This document shows positions 21,004 through 32,155 of a stretch of DNA of 64,000 nucleotides, in pieces. Both the position numbers and the translations under genes were made by a program. A model generated the notes under the pieces. It was not told where the DNA came from, did not search any database, and worked only from the letters and a program-made list of their open reading frames with translations. Each line of letters opens with the position of its first letter. The first letter of the stretch is position 1. The stretch spans positions 133,006 through 197,005 of the forward strand of contig LSRX01000666.1 in the NCBI GenBank assembly GCA_001939145.1. The letters run 5' to 3'. Source of the stretch: Symbiodinium microadriaticum (taxonomy: Eukaryota; Sar; Dinophyceae; Suessiales; Symbiodiniaceae).

Positions 21004-21061
21004 CGTGTATGGGCATGTGTATGTACAGATATATAATACATATTTGAGCGTAAGCTTTCGG

Positions 21062-22686
21062 CGAGCCAGGAAAGGCCGAGCAAAAGGGTTTGGAGCCGCG
21101 CCGGCAGCCAGTGGCACGCGCCGCGTTTCAAGAGAGGAGCAACGAAGGCAACAACGGCTGGGCAAGGACAAGAATGAAGATTGGAGCGCACCTGTGCTAT
21201 CTTAGCGCATCTTCAGGTTGCGGTTTCGTCCACAACTTGTCAGGACCCATCCATGAACGATGCCAGAAAGGTCCTCCTTAGCGAGACAGCCGAACAACGG
21301 TTTAGCCTCGGAGAAGTGGACATAGATTTGGTGATTCCAGCATACGCTCGGACCTCAAATTCAAGGCTGACAAGCACACTGTCTCAGTAACACCAGGTCC
21401 TCGACATCAGCCGGTTTGCAAGAGAAGTTGAAGCCGGCGCCGGCACTGTTTCGGACATCGTGTGGCCCTCCGTCTGCATTGGAGGGCACAGGGCTACAGC
21501 ACAAGTTTGAGAGTCTCGACAAAATGACTTCGTGAGATACTGAGGCCAGCAGAGCAAGTTCTTGCAGAAATCCTCTTGCAGAGGTGTGCAGTCTGCCATC
21601 CGTTTCGCAGTTGCCGTCAGGGAACCGCCGTGCATCTCCACCTGCATGAGCAGGAAAGAGCTTTGGCAAGCGCGCGGTTTGTGTGAGATTGGAGCCGGAC
21701 TTGGGCTAGCAGGCCATCATGACAAGCTCACCCAGACCTCAATATAACTTCAAGGGCACATGCAGATCGTACAGATGCTCAAGTCAGTAGGGTCCCCGGT
21801 AACTTATCCGATAGAGCAGAGCAGGAAGCCCCCAGAAGCATCTCTCCATGTGTTGGAAGGCTTGGGTGGAAGCCCCACTACAAACTACAACAGCGAGTGC
21901 ATGTCATGAAGGGATCGCTTTTGTTGGGGATTGAGGCGTGTGGCTTGCAGAGTTTGAGACCATGGAGCTGTCATGCCGGAGGCATTGCTGCTGCCAAGCT
22001 TGGGGCACCGAAAGTGCTGATCAGCGACAGGGACTCGCTGGCCTCATGTTAGCATTAAGAATAGTAGAGATCCGGCAGGCTCTGCGCACATGCTAAATCG
22101 GTTTGCATACCAGGTTTTGGAGCTTTCGCTGCTTGACTTGGTTTGTTTTTGGCTTCAGTCAATGAGGGCCCCTATTTCTTGCGCATAGCCGCCGAGGAAG
22201 CAGTCAGCCCAACGGAACGGTGTTGCAGACAGGGTGTGCCTCGGCAAGTTAGTAAGGCAGTAAGGCTAATATCCGCATCTGATCCGACAAACCAGGACCA
22301 CCGCAGCTTTCGATTGGTCAGACAAAGATAGCTGGCCACCAGCCTTCGGTGGCATGATAGCTGCGGCAGACGTTCTGCGGCTTGTCTTTGCCAAGGAAGT
22401 GAATCCCCTTGCGCGATTTGCAAAAGAGGGTCATCCAAACATGTAGAGAAGGTATGACAAGGAAGTCGTCGCGTGGCTCGTGGACCTGATTATTCACTTC
22501 GCCGGACCTGCTCTTCTTATGGCTCCTTGGAATGAGAAGTCAGGATCGGCAGCTGATGGAACATGGACCAGCTTCCAGATAGCGGGGGTGTCATCTGAGG
22601 AGCCCGACAATGTAGAAAGGCGGCAGCTTGGCTCGGTGTCGTACTTCGAGGAGCGCCGCGCGCCAGCCCGGCACATAATGTGCTAG
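21062..22686 (+). CDS. Class I SAM methyltransferase, METTL21/FAM86-like, multi-exon
   Basis: Exon readings in order: 21062-21202 (basic, SREEQRRQQRLGKDKNED), about 21243-21390 (VLLSETAEQRFSLGEVDIDL), 21397-21507 (DISRFAREVEAGAGTVSDIV, then WPSVC), about 21650-21712 (LCEIGAGLGLAG), 21982-about 22048 (IAAAKLGAPKVLISDRD), about 22330-22443 (FGGMIAAADVLRLVFAKEVN) and about 22451-22683 (EVVAWLVDLIIHFAGPALLM). EIGAGLGLAG is the SAM-binding motif I; it is completed across a GC-AG intron (21713-21981), and LISDRD is the acidic post-I loop. AADVL fits the motif around the catalytic strand, and WPS before motif I is typical of lysine methyltransferases of the METTL21/FAM86 group, which modify chaperones or translation factors. 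The target here is unknown, and the exon after 22048 is unresolved. Confidence 0.65.
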
Positions 22687-24769
22687 CAGTGCAGACGTGT
22701 CTCGGGAGGTCGTCCGCTTGTTTTGGCTTGTGCAGGTGCGAGTCTTGAGGCCAAGCTGTTTCGTTTCGTCAGGGCTGAGTTGTCTTGACTGTAGCTGTCG
22801 TAGTTGCTGAATAGGTTAACAGCATCCGCGCAGCGCGCTGGTCTTGCAGACAAGTTGTGGCATCTTCGAGTAGTACTTTCTGGGCATGGGAGTTTGGAGC
22901 CAGAGTGGGACAAGATAAACCAAACAAAAGATTTTGAGCATTTCAAACACTGTGAAGAGGAGATAGCGCGCTCCCGGGGCTTGGCGGTCAAGACAGAGAA
23001 CCTTGGCTGCAGTCGTTTGGTATTGCACGCAGGGGCAATGGCAAGTAGGCAGGTTGCCAACAATCAGCGGAAAGCCGCGTGGGTCTGCAAGGGTCGAGTT
23101 GGAAAGAAACCACGACCACTACACATGCGACTGTCACTAGCCAGCGATTGTGTAGAAGATAAGCGCACATGTAGACGCTCGTCCCATCTCGCATCTGTCA
23201 AAACCACACGTCTCTTGCATGCTTGCACAGGACCTGTTTCAGCCCGTCACAGCCATCCTCACCGATGCTTCTCATTTCCGTTGACCAGGACTCCTTGCGA
23301 AATTTGTGACAGATCTAGAGCCACATGGCATCTCAGATCTTACGCATTCAGGCGGTGGCGACGTCTCGATGATCCGAGCGATATGGGGAAAAAACGAGAG
23401 TGTCATGTGCTCGGCGACCTGCTCCGGACGTTTAGCTCCAGATCTTGCATGCTGCGGGCACCAACAGCGGGAGGGAACATGTTTAGTTTAGTCTTGGCTG
23501 CTCCTTGGGATTTGGCTGCATTGGCTGAATAAGCTTCCGCGTCCGCTTCCTGCAGCTGTCACAAGTTCACTGACTGTTCGCCCTCTTCCATGACGGACTG
23601 TGCAGCTGTCTTGATTTACACAACCCGTACAGTGCACAGTTTAATTCAAGCTCTATCAGAAGGTTTATGATGTAGTTCAGTGGCCAGGCCGTGGACTGTC
23701 GGAAGATGAGGCCAAGATGTTGCTTGAGCTGGAGCTGCTTGTGCGACCCTCAGCCTTAGCCGGCTTTTGACTGAGTGACCCTCATCTTTATTCCCAGGCA
23801 GCCGGCGCAACACTGGCGACAGTGCCGAAAACATCTTTGGCTCCCTTCGATCCACAGGCAAGGCTGAATCAAAGACTAGCATATCCTATGTCATGTCTAC
23901 TTTTGTGAGGAGCGTCCGAGGAGTCGCAGCGCATGGCTTAGCAACGCCTGGTCTCACACGGAATTGCATCTTCCTGGTTCCAGAAAACAGATTCCAAAAG
24001 GAAACCTTGGCAGCCGGATGCGAGCAGTGAAAGAGGAAGAGGACCCCTGCTGACCTTCACTGCCTGTTGTTCTGTGTCAGCCGCACACTCTGTAGACCTG
24101 CTGGTTCCCAGGAAGGCACTGCGCAAAACACGACTGTTCCTAAGCTTCCCACTGCTCATGCGCGGCATCGTGTGGCACAGTCTGAGTACTGAGTTGTTTT
24201 TCATAGGACCGCTGTGCATATCCGAGAACTGCAACCAAAAAATGGCATGCCTGTGCAATGCTAAGGAGCTTCAACATAGAAGTTGAATACGAAGCTGATT
24301 GGACACAGGAAGAAGGTGACGGCCAGGTGCCCAGAGGTGCTCAGAGACTCACACAAGGTCGGTACCTGGTGGGAAGCGTTGGCGTAATTTTGAGGTGCTG
24401 CGGCCATGCGCCCAGCTGAGACGGTGCAGGGCTGAGCCCCACAGACAGGGGGAGAGAGCCCTGTGCAAGGAGGGGAGGTCCAGGGTTCACCATGCCTTCT
24501 GGCGAGCTTTGTCTTAGTGCCGCATTGCTCGTGTGCTTGCACCGCTTGCCATCGGACGGGATGCCAGCTATAACAGTAAGCTCTGCTGACAATGCGGGGA
24601 CGGCCTGCAGAGCAGCAGTCGGCTGACAAGGCTGGCTAAAGTTTTCCGGACCTACAAGTGGTCGCTTTATTTCGCATCGCTGGGTTGAAATACGCATCGA
24701 TGAGCGTCCACACTCGGGAAACCGCTTTCAAACAATCACTTCTATTTGTGAACGATCGGATGGTGCCAC
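22687..24769. other. Intergenic or unresolved exons
   Basis: A plus-strand frame open at 22804-23532 has no recognisable domain. Short coding-like plus-strand readings occur at about 23230-23286 (DLFQPVTAILTDASH), 23655-23766 (VYDVVQWPGRGLSEDEAKML) and 24280-24330 (VEYEADWTQEEGDG). They could be 3' exons of the methyltransferase gene or a separate gene; I could not join them. Confidence 0.3.
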
Positions 24770-25045
24770 GTGGAATCGAGCGTCTAGATGGGGAATGGCT
24801 GGTTTTGATGTGCTGTCATGCCGCATGCCACTGATGAGCGTCTTGAGAGGACGCATGAGGGCGCTTGTGGAATCGAGCGTCTAGATGGGGAATGGCTGGG
24901 TTGGATGTGCTGTGCTGCCACTGACGTTCGTCTCGGGTGGGTGCTTGTGGAATCGAGCGTTCAGATGGGGAATCGCTGGTTGTGATGTGGTGTGCTGCAT
25001 GATGTGCGTCTCGAGCGTGCGCTTGTGGAATCGAGATGTTGCTTC
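24770..25045. repeat. Tandem repeat, 78-97 base units, 3.2 copies
   Basis: Units start at 24770, 24867, 24947 and 25025, each opening with GTGGAATCGAG. The full units share a second block, AGATGGGGAAT followed by GCTGG and GATGTG. The array stops about 115 bases before the run of N. Confidence 0.85.
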
Positions 25046-25160
25046 CGCCTGTATATGAGTTTCGAAGCCCACTTGTACGTAAAGACTTTGGCCTCCAGAC
25101 CAACCACCTCCCCCTCCCACACCCCTCCGAGCTCCCCGCAGCGCCTGCACCCCACCCACC

Positions 25161-25235
25161 NNNNNNNNNNNNNNNNNNNNNNNNNNNNNNNNNNNNNNNN
25201 NNNNNNNNNNNNNNNNNNNNNNNNNNNNNNNNNNN
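25161..25235. other. Assembly gap (75 N)
   Basis: Seventy-five consecutive N. The flanks are C-rich (CCCACCCACC on the left, CCCCC on the right), and the nearby tandem repeat may have prevented assembly. Any open frame spanning it is artificial. Confidence 0.99.
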
Positions 25236-27093
25236 CCCCCAATGCTTTCACCCACGTGATCGAGAGCGAGAGCCACATGAGCCACACGCACTGAATCCTG
25301 GAGGGATTCGGGAGGATTCGGAAGCGCGGCCACAGTGCTTTCCGCCATGCACTAGCGGATCCATGCCACAGCCAAAATCCTTTCCCGCAAGTACTGCCGC
25401 ATGTCGGGACCTCTGTGCTTATGCTCACCCCTCAAATGGCCGCATCCTGTGCCAGCCCCGTGGTGTCACCACACTGCTTGGGGGAAAAGGTGTATCTGCG
25501 AACGTCGCCCACTCACCACTCGAAAGCTCGAGCCGGTACAGCTCCAAGAGTTTTGTGCACCTCTTTTCCTCAACTTCCCTTGGCCGTCAAACGGGTCTTG
25601 AACGTTTCGAAGCGGGAAACACTGTCCAGGGATCCTTATGGGATTGTACTATTGAGGATCTATATGTGTCAGGTTCAGCCTCCCCCGCCGCCCGTTCGTG
25701 CCTTCCTCCTCCAGGGCCCGCCTCAGCGCACCCCTTCCCACATTTTGACGAGGGAGAAGCCGTGTCGCTCCCAGGAAGCATGGACCAGCCTGGGCGCGCC
25801 GCGTGCCCCATGTCGCTCCACAATGGGAGGGAGCTGTGGCACTACCTTGGGGGGGCCGATGTATATGTGGGTGCCTGCCCTTCCTACTCTCCGCATCGGC
25901 GCAAAGCCAAAACGAACGATGTCCCCGACAGGAATTTCAGAGGCAAGCTGAATGTACGAAATTCTGTAGGTGCGTGGAAGCTTTCCTGATTCCTGCGTCG
26001 AACCGAACCAGACGAAACAAAGTTATTGGGGTAGATTGTAGGTTATAGTCATAGCTTTACTGAGTTGAGAGAACCCTTGTTTCGGAATCCGGTCCACGTT
26101 TCTACAATCCGGGGGCGCTCCCGAGCTCAGGGCCAGGGAGATCTGGATCTTACCCAATGAACACGTGGAGCCACTTAATTGTCTTATGGTTTCAACAGGT
26201 CTCTGTCAAACCCGTCGGAACCAAGAAGACAAACGGCCACTAGGCAAGCTGTGCGTATTCGGGAGAGTCTGTCATTGTGTCGTTTGCATGAGGGCCGGGC
26301 CATCTTCTGTGGCAGCAGCGATGTTAGCACCGCGACTTCCAGCCTGCATCCAAGAGGGCGCTGCCTGAGGGCAGAGATGAGCTCGCAGTTGCGATGAAAT
26401 GAGGCAGTGCTTGGCCTGAAGACTTACAGGCTCCTGCCCTAGCACGACCATCGTCCCGAACGCAATGTGCGCTCGATGAGTCACATGATCCTAGCCTCGC
26501 TTATCTTGTTAGTGGCTCAGGAAAGACTCGATGCTGAAGAGGATGAGGCCTCCGATGTCGAGCGAGATTGTTTTGACATGATGTGACGTGCGCACAGATG
26601 CTCTTGCCGACTTGCTGGGTGATTAGAGGGAAGATGTCGCAGAATGCCGCATCAAGAGACGCGTGCACTCGCGAGCACACACACAACCACGGAAACCAGT
26701 CGTTTGTCATGCAAAGGTGCACCTTCGTCAGAAAGAGCTGGCAGGCCAATGATGCGATGTTTCTTTCACTCTTGTGCGGTCGGTGCTCACATAGTCTTGA
26801 GTTCGGAGGCCGGTCCGAGAGGAGAAGTTTGGTGCTCAGGAAACTTGATGCCTTCATGCCCATGGCTGCAATAGGTGTCGAAGCACTTTGTGAATTTTGC
26901 ACTGCATGGACTCTATGTGCTTGCTGCACTGGCTTCAGTGCGAGTTCTTTCTTCCAGAAACGCCCAGCCCAATATCAAAGTACCCAAGCTGTCCCAACGG
27001 CTACCTACCTAAAATGCGGTGAACTCGAAGCTTGCAAGCGCAGCCTACTCACAGCATTCATTCATCCTGCACAACTGACTCCTCGCTGTTGCC
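25236..27093. other. Intergenic; weak open frames only
   Basis: Two overlapping plus-strand frames are open at about 25236-25989 and 25415-25951. The second is Pro- and Arg-rich and contains SRDPYGIVLLRIYMCQ. Neither shows a domain I can name, and the two may be exonic or retroelement-derived. From 26000 to the E2 gene I see no supported exon. Confidence 0.35.
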
Positions 27094-27702
27094 ATGGCTG
27101 AGAAGGCAGCGCTGACCCGACTCCGGCGTGAGTATGCCATCATCCAGCAGTCGCCTAAAATCCCCCATATTGTCGCCAGGCCATCTGAAACAAATATTCT
27201 AGTGTGGCACTTCGTTTTGCATGACCTGCCGGCTGAGACACCTTACCGTGGAGGTGTTTACGAAGGGAAACTAGTGTTCCCACGAGAATACCCGCTCAAG
27301 CCGCCAGCCATTTACATGCTCACACCATCTGGCAGATTTGATATCAACACAAGGTTGTGTTTGAGCATGTCGGATTTTCACCCAGAGAGCTGGAATCCAT
27401 CCTGGCGGATTGAATCAATTCTTGTGGGTCTGGTCTCCTTCATGCTGGACCCAAGCGAGCCACGCACAACAGGCGGCATGCATACGTCGGAAGGCAAGCG
27501 TCGGGATTATGCCCGAGCATCCTTCGCATTCAACACTGCCCGGCCAGAATTCTGCCAACTCTTCCCCGAGTTTTGTGATGAGTGCAAGCGAAGTGGGGAT
27601 GGCTGCTTTTCACTGGCTGCAGATGCCACTGCATCGGCGGAAGCATCCGAGACTACCGGAACAACGGATAAGGCAGGCTTGCTGGTAGAAACATGCATGT
27701 GA
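27094..27702 (+). CDS. UBE2J2: Ubiquitin-conjugating enzyme E2 J2 (Ubc6-type), single exon
   Basis: The 202-residue protein begins at an ATG in a good context (GCCATGG). It matches the Ubc6/UBE2J2 catalytic fold almost end to end: PHIVARPSETNILVWHF, then GKLVFPREYPLKPPAIYM, then NTRLCLSMSDFHPESWNPSW. Cys89 in RLCL is the thioester cysteine, and TPSGRF stands where the usual HPN motif differs in this subfamily. UBE2J2 enzymes pass ubiquitin to ER-associated degradation substrates and are held in the ER membrane by a C-terminal anchor. Here the tail (residues 165-202) is Ser/Thr/Ala-rich with no hydrophobic anchor before the TGA, so the product would be soluble unless a downstream exon supplies the anchor. 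The gene has no intron, unlike its neighbours, which suggests a retrocopy. Confidence 0.92.
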   Translation: MAEKAALTRLRREYAIIQQSPKIPHIVARPSETNILVWHFVLHDLPAETPYRGGVYEGKLVFPREYPLKPPAIYMLTPSGRFDINTRLCLSMSDFHPESWNPSWRIESILVGLVSFMLDPSEPRTTGGMHTSEGKRRDYARASFAFNTARPEFCQLFPEFCDECKRSGDGCFSLAADATASAEASETTGTTDKAGLLVETCM

Positions 27703-27918
27703 TGGTCGCATGTACGTCGTGTACGTAACACCCCGATCGGCTGGTCCGGCTTACATTAGCTTCTGCTTGCCATATGCCTCAGCCGACAAGCAAATGGAAA
27801 ACGTCCATACTGCCAAGAGGGCTGGGTTAGAACATGTGGGGAGAGCAGGGATGCCAGGAAAGGGCCAAAGGACCCGGAACATCGACAAACCAAAGCAAGC
27901 AAGATCGGTTCAGAAGGT

Positions 27919-29090
27919 TCAGAGCTCACAGCCTACTTGGGATTTTCTAGTTCTTGGCCTGTGCCAGCACACGTACTCGCTGTCGAGTTGAGGAAGTTCT
28001 CGTCTCTGATGTTGTCCTTCTGCACTGCAGGCAGAAGCCCGAGGCCAACAAGTGCAAGCACGAGATCGTGAACCGCCGAAGCAGAATCTGCCAAGACTGC
28101 TCTTGGTATTTTCAGGCATCGTGCTTCTCGCGTCTTTCTTCGGATCGAGCCTGCGATGGCAGCGTCCGTAAAGGACCAGGGCGGAATCAGCAGACAGTCG
28201 GGGCAGGAAAGCCGTGAGCGCCGTGTAAAGGTTTGCTGCTCTCGAGGACAGAGTTTCAGCTGACCCACATTCTGACATGATGTTGCGAGCAAAAAACAGA
28301 TCTCTGCTTGTGTGATAGACAAAGTGCGGTCTCAAGGGCCGTATCTTGGGTCGGGATGCAGGTCGAAGGTGTGGCCACAATCGCGCATCCCAGACATCTT
28401 TGAACTTCTCAGTCTGCGAGATGCTTCCTTTTCACAAAGCCGCACTTGGAGCCAGGATCTGGCTGAAGAAGTCACAGGCCTCGTGCCGGCATTCATCGAA
28501 GTGCACTGATCCTGAGCGGCCGAAATGCACACATAGACCTTGTGAATCGCAAGGCCAATCAGCTGTGGCGCAACCGCAAGTCCGGATTCTGGTGCTGACC
28601 TCGACTGATCTCGACTGTGTGGCAAGGCTACGTATGCGGTGCAGTCCTCCCCTATTTTCAACATAGAGGTTCTCTTGCCGGGCAGTCTTGGGGGAGTCAT
28701 GGCATGGCGCAAGTTTCCATAGCTGGGCACTGCGGCACAGTTTTTTCAGCATGGACATTTGCGCAATCAATCCGATTCCAGACAAGCAGTGTGCGGTGGT
28801 CACCGGTGGTCTCATGAGTCCGCATCAACATCCGGCCGGTTTGAGCAGAGGTGCGGTCGGCCGTTGCCGAGACCAAGCCTTGTGACGAAGGAAGGCCAGC
28901 CAAGTCTCATTCTCAGCACGTGCCATCCTAGCTGACAGAGCGTCCTCGTCGTCGACACAACTCGGCTTGTCACGGTTGCTCCGACATCACTCAGGAAGGC
29001 TGTACCCTGTCACCAGCAGGAAGAGGATCCCTGGGTGTCAGGCACCTTGCAGATCACCGAGAGCAGATCCAAGTAGGCCATAAACATCTG
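27919..29090 (-). CDS. Hypothetical multi-exon gene on the minus strand
   Basis: Reading from high to low coordinates: 29089-29047 (MFMAYLDLLSVICK), about 28985-28855 (RDKPSCVDDEDALSAR, then RAENETWLAFLRHKAWSR), about 28590-28530 (LAVAPQLIGLAIHKVYVCI) and about 28110-27950 (DSASAVHDLVLALVGLGLLP). Each looks like a real exon in composition, with plausible boundaries. I recognise no domain and could not verify the joins. A further minus-strand reading at about 29420-29320 (PDALFENLLRSFVAQFRLLP) may be another exon of the same gene. Confidence 0.35.
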
Positions 29091-29772
29091 TAACTTAGAA
29101 AACTACGTGCAGGTTTGGATCCATGGGCTGCTGCCACGCTACCACGTGCAACGCAGAAGGGGCAAATGTCGGAACCAAGTCCGAACCTCAGTACTTCCGA
29201 CCAAGGGAGAGAGAAAGGATCGCGACTGAAGACTGAGGGCGAACGTCTGCTCCCAATGGCAAAGGCGACGAGCTGGGCACACACCTGTCATGTGTGAGCA
29301 GAGGCACAGCACTGTGTGCTGCAGGCCGGCGAGGCAACAGCCGGAACTGAGCCACAAAAGAGCGCAGGAGATTTTCAAAAAGCGCATCCGGCATCCGGCA
29401 GACATGATTAAACATGTAGCCAAGTCTCTACCGTTCAAGAGTTTTGCGGCAACTGCTTGCATACCTGCAGCGCGATGGCCCAACTTAGCCACCAGCGAAG
29501 GCAGTGGTGGTTTTAGGTGCCTGGGCTCGCGAATGCCAATGTTAAGACGTCGAATGAGTCCATGAGCGGCCGCCGCTTTGCTGAGTGCTGTCGGTCCGGT
29601 GGATCATGGCCTGACTGTCCCTGATTGACTATGGTTTGTCAGAGTCATCTGAGGCAAGCGGTTGAGTGTGCAGATTGCGGGGGGCCCATGATACGGCCGA
29701 GCTGCCACATGCGTTCAGAACACAAGTCAAATGTGCATCTTAACTCCACGAGACGCGGCTTTCTGCAACTCA

Positions 29773-30244
29773 GGTCCCCAGTCCAGATTCAGATGAAGCG
29801 CGGGAACCCCCTCAAGCACCGGAGGAACTGGAGGCCCAGAAGTCGCCAAAGAGCTCCACTCCTCGGTCTCCTCGCAGTCCAGATGGTCGATCAGGCCAGG
29901 AGCGGAGGGAAAAAGGAGTTCTGCGAAGAGTGCCTTGCGTCCGCTTCCAACGTGTTGTGTGGAGCATTCCGAGCACCCAGGCGCGCAGACTGTTCGAACA
30001 AGGAGCAAAGGAGCAGCAAAGCAGCAGAAAGTTGCGCACAGTCTTCCTGGTTTGGTTCATAGCCAAATACTTTTCGATTTCTGAAGACTTACCAGATGTC
30101 TTGTGGGATCAGACTCAACTTTTTCAATTTTTGGTTGAGGTCGAAGACAATCTGGCAACCGTGATTTCCCGCAAGTCCGCCTTCGCAGGGAAGCCTCAAT
30201 TCCACAGGCAGCACAGCGTTGATGAAAGATTTTTCTTGTGTTGA
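29773..30244 (+). CDS. Long hypothetical exon
   Basis: From a CTCAG|G acceptor at 29772 the plus-strand frame is open to TGA at 30242-30244, about 156 codons. It starts with an acidic and Ser/Pro-rich stretch (PDSDEAREPPQAPEELEAQK, SSTPRSPRSPDG) and continues as an ordered-looking segment (LRTVFLVWFIAKYFSISEDL, QLFQFLVEVEDNLATV). I recognise no family. It is the longest exon-like reading between the E2 gene and the channel gene and has no obvious start codon of its own. Confidence 0.45.
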
Positions 30245-31753
30245 CTTGCTAGTTTGGTTGGCTCGATCTGCTCGAGAGATATCCAACATCACGGAATGCA
30301 GGTATTCAGTGTTCGCGTCGCTATTTGACATACGGGCTGCTGTGCCAGCGGATGAGGTCAGACACTGATCGTTTGGTCCCACGTGGCATTTTCACAGCTC
30401 GATGCTGGCTGAACTGCATGTATGCTAAGGTCCCGAAGCTGCTGGATCGCCAAGGAACAAAGCTGACAACTACATCAGTGAGTTCCGACTCATTCTTTTC
30501 GAAGCTTGGAAAACCGGGAAAATCATCTTGAGGTGTATATCATGTGAGGTTGCCACAGTTCCTGAGCATGTCCGGTGCAAAGCATGCAATACAGGATTTC
30601 GAAGCTTGCAGCGGCAGATAGAAGGCCAATGTGCTGCCAAACTTGCTTCATGGCCTATCCAAGGACGTATCACTGCAGAAGACGACTCGATGCTTGGCTT
30701 TTCAATGGTGTTTCGCGGCACTCTCTTGCGCTACCCATTGATCAACAAAGGCCAGATGCGGACGCGCGGTGGTGCGAACCGAGTCTCGAGTACATCCCCT
30801 GTGCTTCTTTAGTTCCTTGGAGCGTCTTTTTGACCAGGGTTCCATTCTCACGCACGATTGATGCTGTGCCCAGCTGGGCTTACACAACGTGCACCTTTTC
30901 CACGAAGTGTGGCAAGGTTTACTGGTTGGCGGCTTTGCACTGTCCTTCGAGTCGGAATGCTCAGAAGCTGAGCGACCGCTGATGTTCTGGGGCAAACTGC
31001 TTCACTTAGATCCTTGGCTTATGCAAGACATGGTTACAAAGCGAAGCCAAAAAGCCTTTAAGAGACCGTTGAGTTTTCCACGCGACTGAGGTCTCAACCC
31101 TGGCTTACTTGGTGTTTGCTGTGCTGCACTTCATGTACTCTGCACAGAATCCGTGGCCGGAGATGTGGAAGCAGAGAAGAGCCAGGCCACGACCTCTAGA
31201 TAACTGTTTCGACCCGGCGTGGCTTTGTTCGTTGTGACCACGTCGTTAGGGTTCAGGCAGTCACGAGGGCACAGCCTGCACGCGCACACAACTCGGACCC
31301 ATGACAAGCATAGACGAGAGCTAGATGGCACACCCAGCAGTCAGGCACTCAAGTAGGCCGGTGATGGCCGGTGCAAAAGCCGACCGACAGACAGAAAGGT
31401 CGTTCTTCCAGCTGTGCACATGATTTTCTCGACGGCAGAATATTGAGGACTAGTGCAGAAGCATGTGCTACTAATTGCTAACGGCCAAGATCGAGACTGA
31501 TGTTTCGAAGCTCCTGTTTTGTGTGTGCAGAGGTTGTGTTGGGGCTCTTGGTCCAGGAAGGAGTAGCCAGCGGTCGAGTCGGCCCTGGAATGTTCCGAAA
31601 CACTTTGCAGGATAATTTCTTTGAAGCCGATAGCCTATACCTCCTACAGGTTCAAACTGCTGAAGCAGCACGCCGCCGGCGCTAGCTTGCATCCGGCACT
31701 GGTCCAGCAGCTGGGCAGAGAGTACATATACATCCGGAGTCATCATGTGTATT
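30245..31753 (+). other. Unresolved exons upstream of the microsatellite
   Basis: A reading at about 30520-30600 has two CxxC pairs (CISC and CKAC, ten residues apart), which could be a small zinc-binding element or chance. A cleaner exon lies at 31532-31685 after a TGCAG acceptor (GLLVQEGVASGRVGPGMFRN, FFEADSLYLLQVQTAEAARR). I cannot assign either to a gene. Confidence 0.3.
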
Positions 31754-31758
31754 TATAT

Positions 31759-31795
<37 letters not shown>

Positions 31796-32037
31796 ATGTG
31801 TGTGTGTACGTATTTGTTTACACAGATACATGTATGTGCATATGTATGTGGCGTATGTGTATATACATACGTACGTGCGTATGTACGTACGTACGTAAGT
31901 ACGTATGTATGTGTGTGTCTGTGTGTGTCTGTCTGTTTGTGTGTGTCCGTCTGTGTCTGTGTGTGTCTGTCTGTGTCTGTGTGTGTGTCAGTCTGTGTTT
32001 GTGTGTGTCTGTGTGTGTGTCTGTCTGTGTCTGTTTG

Positions 32038-32081
<44 letters not shown>

Positions 32082-32155
32082 CCTGTGTCTGTCCCTGTGT
32101 CGATGTCTGTCTCTGTCTCTGTCTCTGTCTCTGTGTGTGTGTGTGTGTCTATGAA
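31754..32155. repeat. Mosaic microsatellite (TA, TG, ACGT, CTGT)
   Basis: TA and TG runs, a GTACGTACGTAC palindromic stretch near 31880-31900, long TGTGTCTG and CTGT runs (about 31915-32085) and CTCTGT repeats follow one another. No coding function is inferred. Confidence 0.9.

Noticed and set aside
20673..21047. Long open frames on both strands encoding YVCMYV or HTHTYI repeats
   Set aside because: They are translations of the TATG/TG microsatellite, whose units lack stops in most frames.
22804..23532. 242-residue plus-strand open frame
   Set aside because: The composition is uneven, the minus strand is equally open in parts, and no family is recognisable; not called as a gene.
30528..30812. 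Two CxxC pairs suggesting a zinc ribbon
   Set aside because: The spacing is acceptable but the surrounding reading lacks zinc-ribbon features and no exon boundaries fit.
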